From Parus major (lineage: Eukaryota; Chordata; Aves; Passeriformes; Paridae), in contig NC_031776.1 in NCBI RefSeq assembly GCF_001522545.3, forward strand, positions 33,246,709 through 33,310,708: DNA of 64,000 nucleotides, given 5' to 3'. The notes under the pieces were generated by a model. It did not search any database. It worked only from the letters and a program-made list of their open reading frames with translations, and had not been told where the DNA came from. The position numbers and the translations under genes were made by a program. This document shows, one piece after another, positions 13,877-26,672 of the stretch (its first letter is position 1; every line of letters begins with the position of its first letter).

Positions 13877-16800
13877 ATGTGTTAAAAAATAAAAACTATT
13901 AATTTTTTTTTAATCCTGTTAAAAACTCAAAAAAAATCCCTGAACACAGCAATAAGACCCCGTCAGGTGACATGCTTTAAATTGACAAAAAGAAAGCTGA
14001 AACAACTTTTGGCACCCCCAGAACTTGTCCTCCAAGCAGGGCTCCTTTCTGTGCCCCCAGACATCTTGCAAAATTATTCCCTGGCCTCAGCAGATCGTTC
14101 AGTTCTCTTTGCAAAACCTCTCACAGGTGCTGAGCTGTTCCCTGAGGAGAAGCCATACAAGGGGTTTATCTGTTTCCCCTTCCAGCTGGGCTGTGGGAGC
14201 ACTCCCCTGCATTTCTCACAGCAATTCCCTCCATCCCATATCCTTGCTATCAGCAGAGGCTTTGCTGCCTGGGAAATGAGGATTATTCTCTCTGGGAAGC
14301 ACATGCCAGCATCCTCAGACAGAGAGTGCATCCCTGACGGTGTTTGATGATGTGCTGCAATGCAAGGCACATCCTCAGGCTTTTCCCACTATCAGCACTG
14401 ACACTCCCTCATTACTCCTTGGTTTGTTTTATTTTTTTTTCCTTTCCAATGCTGGATTTGATTCAACAAATTAGAATTTTTATTTTTTTTTTCTTTAACC
14501 TGGTAACAAGCACTTATTCTTCAAAACCACTTTTGATCATGCACACAGAAGTGGCTCAGGTGATAGATTAGTTACTGGGGCAGTGAAATGAATGAAATCT
14601 CTGCTGTTTAGTCTCATGATAACAGAGATATGGCCAAAGGGGAAGAACAACATTCAGTTACAGTAACAACTGTGTTACCTATCGATTTGGAATCCATTGT
14701 TTCTTTACGTCCCCACACATCGAATTCTCTGCCAGCTCTTACTCTAGGGTCTGGGATTTAACGAGCCTCTCAGATGAATGCTGCATTCCTGCTTCTCACA
14801 AACACTATTTCAGACTTTGAAAACTCAGGGATGTGTTTTTGCAGTGTTTTACCTTCAGCTAAGTTTTTCAAGCTCTTCTATGCAGCCATCATGACTAGTG
14901 GCAGAACATTTGGAAACCACAGCCTGAGGCTCCAGAAGATGATTTCAGTGTGAAGAACAGTTTCCCATGCAAATTCTAGTGCAGGGCTCAGTCAGGCTTT
15001 ACAATATTCTACCCAACAGTTTTGTTTGCAGCTTCTTGGAGTTATTAGGGAGTCTTCAGGTGACTTCCGTAGACTATTTCTCAGGCCCGTGTTCATTACC
15101 CATATGAGTGGCCAAACTCATGTTAATACTAGATACCTTCATCATTTGCAGTGTTTTATAATTATTGACTCATTGGTTGAGTTAAATCTAAATCTAAACT
15201 TTCTTCGTCTAACATCTTAATTGAAGAATTAAAAAAAAAAAAAAAAAAAGGAAAATCTAATTGAAGCAACTGCTGCTGTTAAAGCTGAAGAATGATTTCC
15301 AGGAAGGGTTTAAAAAAATACACTCATATCTGACATCTGATTTTTCTTTCTTTTTCAAAATATATCTTATATAGCTTCTTTTTCAACCTTGTGGTTTTTT
15401 GATAAGCCTCAGAGCACTACCATTAGCAGACATTCTCAACATATCTGTAGGTAATTTTTCTCTATTTTTTTTTACATGAAGCAAATAAATTAAAGATCAA
15501 AATGAGTATCAGAATAATACCACACCTTCCTTTTGCATGAGGGAGTGACCTCACTTGCCAATCTGCTTTGCAGGAGCGATGTGCCAGCAATGTGAATAAA
15601 GTGCTATAAATTCATGTGCTTTCTAGGTTAAATAATGGTGACTTTGAGAAGTGACACATCTTAAATAGCCTGGTCCTGTGTGGGGTATAACACACAGACA
15701 CACAGAACCCTGTGTGCTGCAGAGTTTTGCCTACTCCATGCAGGATTGACCTGGCAGTGGGAGGGAGGTGGTGCTGGGGCCGTGGCTCTGTGCTGGATGA
15801 TGCTCCAGCTTTCTCCAGGACTTTGTTTCTGTGGCAGAAAAGGATTGAAATATTGTGTTATGATTCGTGAAAAACAAAGTCCTGCCTTGAGGACAGGCTG
15901 AGGCAAAATAACATGTGGCTGCAAAACGTGCATGAACACGAGCTCAACACGTGAACCCCTGGCAGGGGAGCAGGGGCAGGTTTCAGTTAACCCTGAGTTT
16001 TCAGGTCTCCAGCTGGAGATTTGGGCTCACAGTTACCAGTCTACATTAGGTTGTCTTTCCTCCTGTTGCTACCAGTGGCTGCTAAAATAGAGTTAACCTG
16101 CATGCGTCTTCTTTGCTGAAATTCTAATTTAGCTTTTCTGTGTAAACACCCATTTAGTATCTGTATCTCGTTCCCACCTTTGTAAAGTAAAATAATAATA
16201 TTCTCCTGCCTCATATGGTGTAATGAAGTTTAATACATTCAAGATAGTGAGCCACTAGTTGCTATAGTAATGTACTATTTAAATAACTAAGGGAAAGAAA
16301 GCCCCTCAGAAGTGTTTCAACAAATGCAGTTTATTGAAGGCTACTTGTTTTGCACAAAACGTTGTTGGGATGGTGAGCACACGACAGGGAAAGTCTCTAT
16401 GAGGCTATTCAGGAAAGGAGCTGATAAAGGCAGTGTGGTGTGTGGTATTAACCAATGCTGAAAATGCAGAAGGCTTTCCCATCCTGCCCCAACCAGGTTT
16501 ATGTGTCTGCTGGCCAGGTGGTGGCTGAGGTGGGGGAATGGTTCATCTGAGTCCCTCAGCCTGGGAGAGGCACCTCTGACCATCCCTTCACATGCTGACA
16601 GGGGTTTGTTTTAGAAAAGGCCAGCAGCAGGCCCAGTGCCTGTGAAGCTGCCAACTGTTTGATCATTTGTACAGGCACAGCAGCCTGGAGTGCAGCTCCC
16701 TTCCCTGCTGGAAGCAATTAAACTCTGCTGCTAGATTAACTGTCTTTGGAAAATACCTCTGGTCCTGAGATCAGAAACCCACCAGCAGCTTGTAGTGTAC

Positions 16801-17266
16801 TGCTTAAAGAACTGCACTGTGCGGCTGGGAATGTGGGCTTGCACCTTCTCTGGCAGAAAGTAAAATGAAATATATGTTCTCCATTTCTTGGGCAAACACA
16901 CTAAGAAATAGCATATATAACACATGAGCACTGTCACCAATCATTCTTCGAGGGCCAAGTTTTAAAAATAACGTCACTTCATCTGTATTCTTCACATGTT
17001 TGTTGGCTGTGATCTCTGAACAGCTATTAGATCAAATTCCTCAAAAGAGATTTAAGGAAAAAAAAAATTCTGAGTTCTGATCAGCTTGATGGGTGAAGGA
17101 GAGAAGCTGTGGGTAGCAGAGGAGGTCAACCCAGGCATGCCCAGGGTACCTCGCAGCCAGAAGGACATTTTGAGCAAAATCTTCAGCTGGGATGATTCAG
17201 TTTCACCTGAGTCACCCTTTAGGCACTACATAATTTTTAGATCTTGTCCACAATAACACCAAATAA
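13877..17266. other. Unique non-coding sequence with moderate GC patches, no gene seen
   Basis: Patches near 13960-14350, 15680-15990 and 16340-16740 are somewhat GC-richer and carry overlapping open frames on both strands, none with a recognisable family. No exon or RNA gene could be supported. A poly(A) tract flanked by a short direct repeat lies at 15218-15266. Confidence 0.6.
15218..15266. repeat. Poly(A) tract flanked by 9-bp direct repeat
   Basis: Nineteen As (15231-15249) lie between two copies of 'taattgaag' (15218-15226 and 15258-15266). The arrangement resembles a minimal retroposition scar, but there is no insert body beyond the A-run, so replication slippage or chance is equally possible. 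Confidence 0.6.
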
Positions 17267-17345
17267 TTACAGAATGGGCTAGACTTAATAACTTTGTGTC
17301 CCTAAGTCAGGGACACAAAGTTTATAAGTCTAGCCCATTCTGTAA
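17267..17345. repeat. Near-perfect 37-bp inverted repeat (79-nt hairpin)
   Basis: The left arm (17267-17303) and right arm (17309-17345) are reverse complements at 35 of 37 positions, separated by the 5-nt loop 'aagtc'. The only mismatches are two adjacent positions (17288/17324 and 17289/17323), giving A·A and T·T oppositions. Pairing stops at both ends. The arms include 'gggctagactta' and 'taagtctagccc'. It may be a template-switch fold-back, a relic of a tiny inverted-repeat element, or, if transcribed, a structured RNA. The 5-nt loop is small for a canonical microRNA precursor. Confidence 0.92.
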
Positions 17346-17506
17346 AGTTGCTCCTATATTATGAATACAAAGATATTGATTCTAATTCTATTTCTGATCA
17401 TAATATAGAAAAAATCAATATGACAAAAAAATTATGGTTCTTTATGAATATTTTTAAAATTGTTTATTTTCTGATTTAGTGTTGAATAAGAAGAATTTTT
17501 TTAAAT

Positions 17507-17533
17507 GTGTATATGTATATATATATATATATA
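17507..17533. repeat. (TA)n microsatellite
   Basis: TGTATATGTATA followed by about eight uninterrupted TA units. Confidence 0.88.
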
Positions 17534-20292
17534 ATTACATGCCCTATTCCTTTGTAAAAGTTTGGATTAAAATGCATGGACAGAGATAGAGAATATGGGT
17601 AAAGATGTATCTTGGTAATAGGTCAAATGCAAAATGTATAACTTGCAAATCAAACCTTAAAGCAAGTGAATCTCTGTTGGAATCAATAGGAGTTGAGATG
17701 GTTGACTGAGCAGAAGGTGGGGAAAATAATAGTTTGCCGCCTCTCTGCAGCAAATATAAGTCAAGTCAGTCCACCATGACCTCAGTGTGCAGCAGACTTT
17801 ATGCTTAAATGGTTTATTTTACATATTGACAATGGTCTTCTAAACTTGACTCCAGCTTGCAACAACTTCCACCAACTTTACTGGAGGAAAAAAAATATGG
17901 TATACTCACATGGGATTTTTAAATTCTTTTAGCAGAATGTTTAATTAGAAAATTCTTACTGTAATAAAGCAAAGGGTTTTATGGGAAAGTAACAGTTTTG
18001 AGAAAACTTTTGCCTAAAATGTTATACAAATTGGGGGTGAAAATTCTAATTCCAGTAATATAAAGAGAAAACTACATCTGTTTTTTGTCTAATGCAAACT
18101 ACCTGAACACAACCTTGCTCAAATATATGAGCATGTATCCCCATTGGGGTATAGAACCGTAGGATCATTAAGACCTCCAAGATTCCTTTTCCAAAATAGC
18201 ATTTATCCCAAGAGGAATCACAGTGATAAAGACCTTCTGGGTGTCATGGTCCCCACCTGGAAACAGGATCATGCCATTGTTTTGAGTCAAGTACTTTATC
18301 AGCATCCTTTCCTCATCTTTACACATCTTTTCATACAAAAACTGTTTATTTACCTGTGAAAAGCAGCCCCATCCAGCAGAAAATCAGCAGAGGAATATAC
18401 AATAGGCTGGCAGGCAGTGATCTCCAGGAGCCTGAAAACCCTAAATCAGACAGGGGAAGAGCCAAGTTTGGCTCTGTCACACCTTGTGTGAATGCCTCCA
18501 GCAGTGAGTTTTTATGATTTTGCTTTATGGTGAAAATTTCTGAAACCTCTTGGTCCTCCCCTACCCCAGAATGGGACCTTTGTAATCTGAAAGTGTTTTA
18601 TGGTATGAGAAAATTGCTTCCTATCTTGGGCTACTTTTCAAATTGGACCCGAACTACCATTATTGAATAGTTTTCAGGTTGTCCTGGCTGGTAACTACAG
18701 TGACTGAATCATAATGAAGTTTTCAGGCCTTTTAAAAAAAATATTTTGGCAGTAATTACCTGAATTAACTGAAGGGAATTTCAGGCCTTGTATACTCCTA
18801 TATTCAGTGAATTGTAAGACTTTTTTTTTTCAGTGTTTTGTGTGTATTAATTAGTTAGGAAAAAACATTACCACTTTGCTCACATTCTCAAATATCTGCT
18901 CATGCTAATCAGTATCTGTTCATACAAATCAACATATTGATCTCCTTTCAGCATTTCAAATAAACAATTAACAAAAACATCTTTAATTTTTTTATGGTCA
19001 TTCATGTCAAACAAGTCTCCTTTTTTAAGAGGAAAGCATTTGAAACATCATGGGGTAAAATTAAGTTATTTGACTGAGACCACAGAAAGGCACTTTCAAA
19101 ACCCAAATCATAAAGCAGTGGACCTTACTTAAATCTCCTCCACAGAGGTTTAAGCTAAAGTGTTGTGCTTGTCATTGCAGAAAAAAGCCCTGTGTATAAA
19201 GTTAGCTGCAGTCACTTGGCTAATAAGTATAATCTGTTGAACTACTCTAACTCAGCCTGGTTTGATTGTGTGCCCAGCAGTGGTGGCTCTAATGCTTTTT
19301 AGCTAGGGAGAGAGGGAGGAGTCAGCAAAAAACTGTGTGTACATGTGGGAGAGCTTTGAGAGAACAGGGTTGTGCAAACAAAGACTGTGAATGAGCAGTT
19401 TTCAAGACATTTTGAAAAGGAGAATATTTAGTTATATTTGAGAAAACAGAGGATGGTTATCTTTAAATATCCTTGCAACATCCCCCTCTGTAACATCCAT
19501 CTCTGCAGCACGTTTGGGGTAGTTGGAGTTGCCTCATGCTTATCTTTGTAAGCTTGGGAAAGCCCATGAAATACCTGGGAGAATGGTTGCATGATGGCAC
19601 CAGAATCCACTAAAGCATTCCCAGATCTTGTCTTCCAGAAAAAACATCATAACAAAGAGGATTCAAGTGCACAACTGCACAATGAATTCATGCCAGTGAC
19701 CACACAAATAAAAGAGGGGTGTGGAGGGAGGCCTGCTCTCTCCCAGGTAAGCTCAGGCTGATGCACAGTCCGAGTTCAACATCCACCTCACTAACTCTTA
19801 GAAATCCCACCAAGCTCCATTTTCAATGGGGCAAGGAAGGAGACAGCAGGAGGTGGGACTGCTTGTTCCTGCCCTGATTTTACCAGGGGTAAAGTGACTC
19901 ATTGCTGACACACCAACAGAAAATTAGGGTGTATAACGTTGTATTATTTCAAATTTCAGAAAGGTTTCAGAGCTAATTTTAGGTGAAATTGGGAGTTTTG
20001 GGCCAGTGCAATCCCTCTATATAGAACAAGATGGAAACCTTTTTAAAACTGGAATTATCATTGTCTTTATGGATAAATGTGTGAAAGGCAGGAAGTTGCA
20101 GCTACTTGGGTCTTGGTGGAAAGTGCTGTGAATGGGTGTTTGTCTGGTTAAGAGCTGAGAAAAACCTAAAAAGTCGTCAGAATTGAATGATATATAATTT
20201 TTATTCAAAATTATAAGCATTGAGAATATATGAAATTCATTATTATTATCATAAAGCATGTCTGCTTTTGAAAAGGGCTCGGGAAGACATGG

Positions 20293-20325
20293 GATATATA
20301 TACATATATATATATATATACACAT
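20293..20325. repeat. (TA)n microsatellite
   Basis: About 16 TA dinucleotides with one C interruption, ending in ACACAT. It lies inside a spurious minus-strand open frame. Confidence 0.9.
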
Positions 20326-20814
20326 CTACTGTCATCCCTCAAACCTCTCACCTGCAGAAAGGGAGATGACACAAAGGAGACTAGTCTGGATACTTCTATG
20401 ATAAAATTGCAGTTTTTTCCCTTCTGGAATATTGTGGGTCAATTTCATGCTGAATTTAAATATCTGCAGAATCATAGGTTTAATCTAGATAATGTATTTG
20501 GTAAGTTTTCCTGATTTAATTTCCTGGATTTATTTCTCCGTTGTGCACTGTAGGCTTTGTTACATAGAGCCCTAAGATGATTGATAAAAATAATTTTATA
20601 ATGAAATGTGAATTAACACTAATTCAATTTGGTGTGGTTTGGAGATGACAACTATTGATATATGGATTTCCTTGTTCCTCAGGAATATACATTCAATAGC
20701 ACTGAAATTGGGATTTATCAAATGAATTGTCTTACTTGTATATGTAGCTCCTTTCATGACTCATAATTTTCCAAAATATTAATAACTTTTAAGGATAACA
20801 ATTGTCACAATTAC

Positions 20815-21019
20815 TTAGGATCAGTCCACAGGCTGCCCAGAGAAGCTGTGGCTGCCTCATCACTGGAAGTGTCCAAGGCCAGGTTGTGCAGGGCTTGGAG
20901 CAACCTGGGATAGTGAAAGTTGTCCCTGCCCATGGCAGGGGGTGGAATGGGATGAGCTTCAAGACATTTCCAACCCAAACCATTCTCTAATTCTGCAATT
21001 CCATAATTCTGCATCATTG
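20815..21019 (+). mobile_element. CR1 LINE, 3' end fragment
   Basis: It contains the classic series 'caggctgcccagagaagctg', 'ctggaagtgtccaaggccag', 'cttggagcaacctggga', 'gtccctgcccatggcagg', 'ttccaacccaaaccattct', then degenerate octamer repeats (ctaattctgcaattccataattctgc). This is the 3'-terminal, mostly untranslated part of a CR1 element and is severely 5'-truncated. It is one of the better preserved copies here. Confidence 0.95.
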
Positions 21020-22167
21020 TGGTTGTAGTTATAGTCAGCAATTTAGCTCAGGACTTGTGGTTTCTGGTGAGTACCCAGAATCATGAAAGGAAATGCAAGA
21101 TAAACGTGGAACACCACCTTTTGGTAGCTGATTTTGTGAAAAGCATTATCAGTTTTGGTATCATTAGCACTGGAAAATAAACATAATCCTCAGGGTAGTG
21201 TGCACATGAAAGCAAAATTTGAAAAAGGAAAAAAAAAAAAAATCAGGTCTAATAAACCAGTTGTCCCAATATATTACATGGGAAATTCATACTTAAAAAG
21301 GGTTCAAAGCCATTTAAAGAATGCATTTATCCAACTGTATCAGCTTCAAAAGTAAATTATGAATAAAAAATCATCTCTGCCATTTATGGTACCTTCAAAT
21401 AGCGAGGACCAAAATGTGTTTCTGTGATGGCACAGCAAGGTGTTTCAAACTCAGGATCCTATCCAATGTCCTCTAAAGATTTAAAATAACTCCTCTAGAA
21501 TCTGATTTTCTTGAGTCACCATGGTAAAAAGCAATGTAAGAAAATATATTAGCATTTACTGGTCTAGTTAAGAACAACAGCATTCTGCAAAGCACCAGAA
21601 ACATGTTATGATCAAGGGAACTGAAATATTTCCATTAAGGAGACTATGCATCCACCATCTTCTGGGTTGGAGAATGAAGGACGAGAAGGAAGAGAAAATC
21701 CCACTTTTTTTCTTGATTTGTTTTCAGTGGAACCCAAATAACTTACAGTACAGTACACAGACAACAAAAATCTTTAATTTTCGAAGCTCCATATGGTGAG
21801 AGTCTCACGGAAAGGAGAAGCTTTCCACCCCCACTAGTAAACCATGTGCACCAAGTTATTTACCTGAACCTTCACCCTCAGATAACTTTGGCAATAGCTT
21901 GGAAGTTGTTAAAAACCTAAGCAAACCCCAAATTGATTGAATGATGGCATTGAGGATGTCTGTGAAGTGATTAATCGTGTCCAAGCAATGCCCCACATCT
22001 CATATCGCTCCCCACAGGATGTGGTGCTGTCAGCAGTGGTGCTGGCCTGGCTCAGGGCTCTTGAGCTGAGAATCCTTTTTGACTCGCCCTTTTGGACTGA
22101 TGGGAGTCAGGACATGGCTACTTAGCCCTATTTCTTCCTTTTTTCCCCAAAGAGTGGGGCCAGAGAG

Positions 22168-22191
22168 CTTCTGAAAAGGCTTCTGAAAAGG
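22168..22191. repeat. 12-bp perfect tandem duplication
   Basis: Two head-to-tail copies of 'cttctgaaaagg'. Confidence 0.9.
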
Positions 22192-22651
22192 AGGCAGTTC
22201 TGTAAGGCCGGAAAAAAGGAAGAACATGGGACTTACATACACTTGTTCTCTTTAAAGATACACTTTTTCATGCCTCTCCTCGTCCAAATAATTTTCCATT
22301 CTTTTGGATGATTTCCCAAAGTTGTCATGACAGAGGAAAAGCCTGAAGGGGATTTAAATTAGGAGATTTTTTATTGCCAGATCAATACAGGGTTGTCATT
22401 CAGTATGTAAGAGGAAAAGTGCAAGTATGAGACACTTGTGAGGGAACTGGGCAGGCAGAAAATAGTTGAGGGGATAGGTAACAGGATAAGAAGGATTTCA
22501 TCTTGTAACAGATGTCCCCATCTTTTTATTTGCACAGGGCTAAAACCTAAAATGCAAGAAATCTGACAAATTTATGGCTAAGAAAAAGGCTTTAGGTAAT
22601 TTTATCTTAAATGACAAGGAGAAAGGTGAAACTGGTCAGTGTCCAACACTT

Positions 22652-22716
22652 GTCTTTTTTTTTTTTTTTTCTTTCTTTATTTTTTTTTCTTTATTCCTTT
22701 TTCTTTTTTGCTTTCC
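22652..22716. repeat. T-rich pyrimidine tract
   Basis: Long T-runs interspersed with C (TTTCTTTCTTTATTTT and similar). No adjoining retroelement body was recognised on the complementary strand. Confidence 0.85.
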
Positions 22717-25700
22717 TTAATGTAAATTAATAGCAGCCCAGAATGGATATCCATGTTCAATCCTGTATAGGTGCAATTCACTTGAGGTCTTGCTTCAATC
22801 TGGTCATCTCTGTTGCTGAGAGGAGGCTATTATTACCCCATCTCAGGTGATCCTCTGTGCTCACTGCTGATGTTCACAGCCTGTGTGATGATGGAGAGGT
22901 ATTTACACTATATAATCACCGGTGGCCAGCCTTGCAGAAAAGGGAAAAGGCAAGAATTTCATAGCTAAAATTACTTTCTCTTTCCCTTTGAGATGGATCC
23001 CATCAAATCAATGTTGTGAGAGGTAAAAGAGCGTGGGTGGCCTTTCAGTGTCACTGAGCAAATTGTTGCTATTCTTTGTTGTAAAATGACAATGCCATTT
23101 CCAGAACTCTCAGTCAAGGCAACATCATTCCCAGACATTGAATCCTAATTGTTAGATTCCTTTATTTTATTTTGAGCTAAGTTGGTGACAGTGAATAGAC
23201 AGGAAGCAAAATATGGTAATTTCATTAGTAAAAAATGCACATTAAAACTGTAACATTTCCACAAGTGGGGAAAAAAATATATCAGACTACCATGATCTCA
23301 TGATTTGGCTATAGGGAAGGACCATATAGTTCATCCTACTCTCACTGAATTAAAGGAATGGGCCTGAGGCCTGGTGCTGAGCATAGAACCCAGTTATAAA
23401 CACAGCCCCAGAGATCCATGCATGCATTTAATGGCTGTCTCTGCACCAGCCTGCAGTGAAAACCAGGAGCAGATCCCATAGCAATAAATTGATCTCAGTT
23501 GAGGGAGAGGATTTGCTGGAGGGTGAGACTGCAGCAGAGCTGGTTGATTCCTCATGGTGCTGGAGCCTTCCTGGCCAAGCAGTGAACCCAGAGTCCCAAG
23601 GGCACTCCCTCATTTCGGGTCCCACTTGAACATGCGGCTGGAGACACTCTTGAGATCAATTTTTAGATTAGCTGAATACTTACTCACTGAAGCTGATTAT
23701 GAGTGGAGGCTGATTATAGTAATTTTGACAGCTCTGAACAAGTTTTAGATGCCTCTGATGAGTGCACATCCCTTCCTCCCCAAAATGGAGGCACTAGAAA
23801 TCAGTGAGCACTCAGCAGTGTGAAAGATCTTCCCTTTTGTAGCTTGTTTTTAGACATAAGCTTTAATCCAGATGTTGAGGATTAAATACAAACAAGACCT
23901 GGACCAAATTAACCATTTTAGGCTGCAGTGAAATCTCTGATGTGACCCTACATCACATTATTCTTATGTGGGTCAAAATCAAGTACAGCCACTGAGTTTT
24001 TAAAAGGATATTCATGATTCAGAATCTCTTCTCTTTCCTAAATATCTGCATTCTGTGTCTCCCAGAAAAACTTCCTTCCTAAGTATTGACATTCTGTTAT
24101 AGAAAACAAAATATTTGACAAAAGACTCCAAAAAAAAGCCCCACAAGCAAACAATAAAACCTCAACAAAACACTTTTTAAAACTTTTATCTAGATGCATC
24201 TCAATCTTGAATCTACCAAAATAATAATGTGCTACAAGAAGACTAATTGACATTGGTTCCTTACAGATTTTTATCCACTAGACAATGAGCAGACAGATAA
24301 ATTATAATATCCTTTTATGCTGTGCAAAAATATTCTGTCACCAAATAAGTAATAAATTCTTATCACCAAAATATCATTTCAAGTTGCTCTGCATCAGCCA
24401 CCTGTTGTCAGTCAGACTCACCTCTTACCTCCTCACAGGCACAGAACATTCTCCAAAGCCTTCCTGTTTGCAACTGGTTATGCAAGTTGGGGGAAAATAT
24501 AAACAGTTTCTCAGCTTGAGAATAAGGTGTGAATCCACTACTTGAATCAGAGTTTACTAAATAAATTTAGAAAATCACACGGAAGTTCAAGATTTAGAAT
24601 CACTTTAAAATTTTGAACTGGTTCATTTTCTTCATGCTGGATTATTGAAGGAAGTTGAGGAGCAGCATGACAGGTTTTAGAAAGAAGAGGGATAACCTGT
24701 TTATTCATCCAAGTCTCCCTAAGTCTAAGTATTGACTTCTGGTTTGCCATGCTCCCTGAAAAGATCTCTAGAGTCTGATAATATAAGGATGGGCTACAAA
24801 ATTTGTAATCTTCTAGGACTGGACTTACTCCTGATTAATGAGAAGACAACATGATGACTCCTAGGCACAAGAAATCGATGTTTTATATTTCCCATCTGCC
24901 TCCCCCAAAAGGAAAGAAAGTTATATAGATGACAATACTCAACAGGTTTTGGAGACATATAATACATGCACCATGGAAATGAATATCCAGAGATCCCAAG
25001 TATATCCACCTGTAAATCTGGTCAGCTACACCGAGCAAAAAGAAAGAGATTCCAGGTTTCTGTGCATGGTTCCTTTTATATTGTTTCTGCCTAACTCTTG
25101 GAAATGATCCTTACTGATTTCTATTATGTACTTTACTGCCCTTATATTTAGACCAGATATGGTATTAGGCATATCATATGTGATGATTAAATTTACTCTT
25201 TTCATATTGTGGGTATAAGAAGTGAACATTAATTCAGGAATACAAAACTAACATTTGTGTCCTTTATGTGGCTGTGTTTCTTTTGGGTCCTCTCATTGCA
25301 TCTACAGAATTAATGAAAGCAAGCTCCTTACTTTTCCTTTTTCCATAACATCTGTTCATATAGAATTGTGAACTACATTTTGCAGAAATGTACAAAAGAT
25401 TTCAAATAGTTGATTTAGCTTCTTCCACCTAAATCAAATCTTTACGATTTTATTTTTTTAATTTTTGTTTTTTACTATTCTTGTACAATGTTCTGCTCCA
25501 GAGATTATTACAGTTTATCTTGCTTATCAATAGCTCACTGACATTTATTGAGCTGGAAATATTGTTTGCTCTTTACTGTCAATCAAAATCTTGACTCCTA
25601 CGTCTAGCTATCCATTCTACTTCATGGTTCTGATTGATACTGGGAAAAAAACATTACTGGATATAACTTAACACAGAAGTAGCTGGTGGGTATGGTGGTG

Positions 25701-26407
25701 TGTTGAAGAGATAGCACATGTAGCAACTGCTGTCAGAGATTGAGGATGTAACCCAAAAACAAACAGGCTGTGTTACTTAAACTCATCTGCTTTCAATTTA
25801 AATGAAAATTTAATGCTGTGAGAGAGTCAAGGCAAGAAATATCTAGAAATAATTGGCCCAGTTCATTTACATCTGATTTTTATGGTGTCAGTGAGGCATC
25901 TTTTGGCTTTCGTTAGAAGAGCATCACACTTTCTGGAATGGCTCAAAAATATTGTAAAGAGACAACAGTGGCAAAGCTGAGGGGAAGACATATTTCTTCC
26001 CAAAGTTAGAGAAGTTAGGAAAGAGTACCCTATACAATTAATATCCTAAATATCTAATGGGCTGTATCATATGAATGCTGGGCAACATCTGCTGTTCCTC
26101 AGAGTAAACACATTTATCCATACGAAAATGCTTTAATGCTTTAAGGTGGCCATGGAATGCACCAAGTAAAGCAACTTCAGGGAATGAATGTGCAGCAAAC
26201 TTGCTGGAGTGGGAGCTGAGAGTGGCCACACCTCCAGGGAAAAAGGAATCACCATCCCAGCTCCCCAGGCCTTGCTTGGGTACTCTGAGCTCTCTCTGTT
26301 TACTGGAGGATTATCTCATGGACACTCAAAATCACCTGAGCTGAGCTCAGTGCATTTTCTCACTCACATGTGCCCAGCATTGCTGAGTGACTTTTACACT
26401 GGCAGAT

Positions 26408-26672
26408 GGTCATGGGATAACAAGGGGAAATGGTTTTAAACTAGAAGAGGAGAGATCAGATTAGATGTCAGGAGGAAACTCTTGCCTGTGAGGGTGATGA
26501 GGCCCTGGCACAACTTTCCCAGAGATGTGGCTGTCCCTTCCCTGGAAGTGCCCAAGGCCAGGCTGGATGGGGCTTGGATAGGGGAAGGTGACTGTCCATG
26601 GAATGAGATGGTATTTAAGATCCCCCCAACCCAAACCATTCTATGATTCTGTGACTCTATGATTATGAATAT
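26408..26672 (+). mobile_element. CR1 LINE, 3' end fragment
   Basis: It begins near 'aatggttttaaactagaag' and passes through 'gatcagattagatgtcagg', 'tgtgagggtgatgagg', 'cctggaagtgcccaaggcca', 'ggctggatggggcttgg' and 'cccaacccaaaccattctat', ending in three degenerate ATTCTGTGA/CTCTATGA octamers. The order matches the avian CR1 3' terminus. It is 5'-truncated and carries no coding domain; an A-rich run follows the end. The start is approximate. Confidence 0.95.

Larger units (their letters stand above)
17346..20814. other. Unique AT-rich non-coding sequence, no gene seen
   Basis: Apart from TA microsatellites at 17507-17533 and 20293-20325, no gene, RNA gene or transposable element was recognised. 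Confidence 0.65.
21020..26407. other. Unique non-coding sequence, no gene seen
   Basis: No exon or RNA gene was recognised. It contains a 12-bp tandem duplication at 22168-22191 and a pyrimidine-rich tract at 22652-22716. Open frames are short and unremarkable. Confidence 0.62.
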
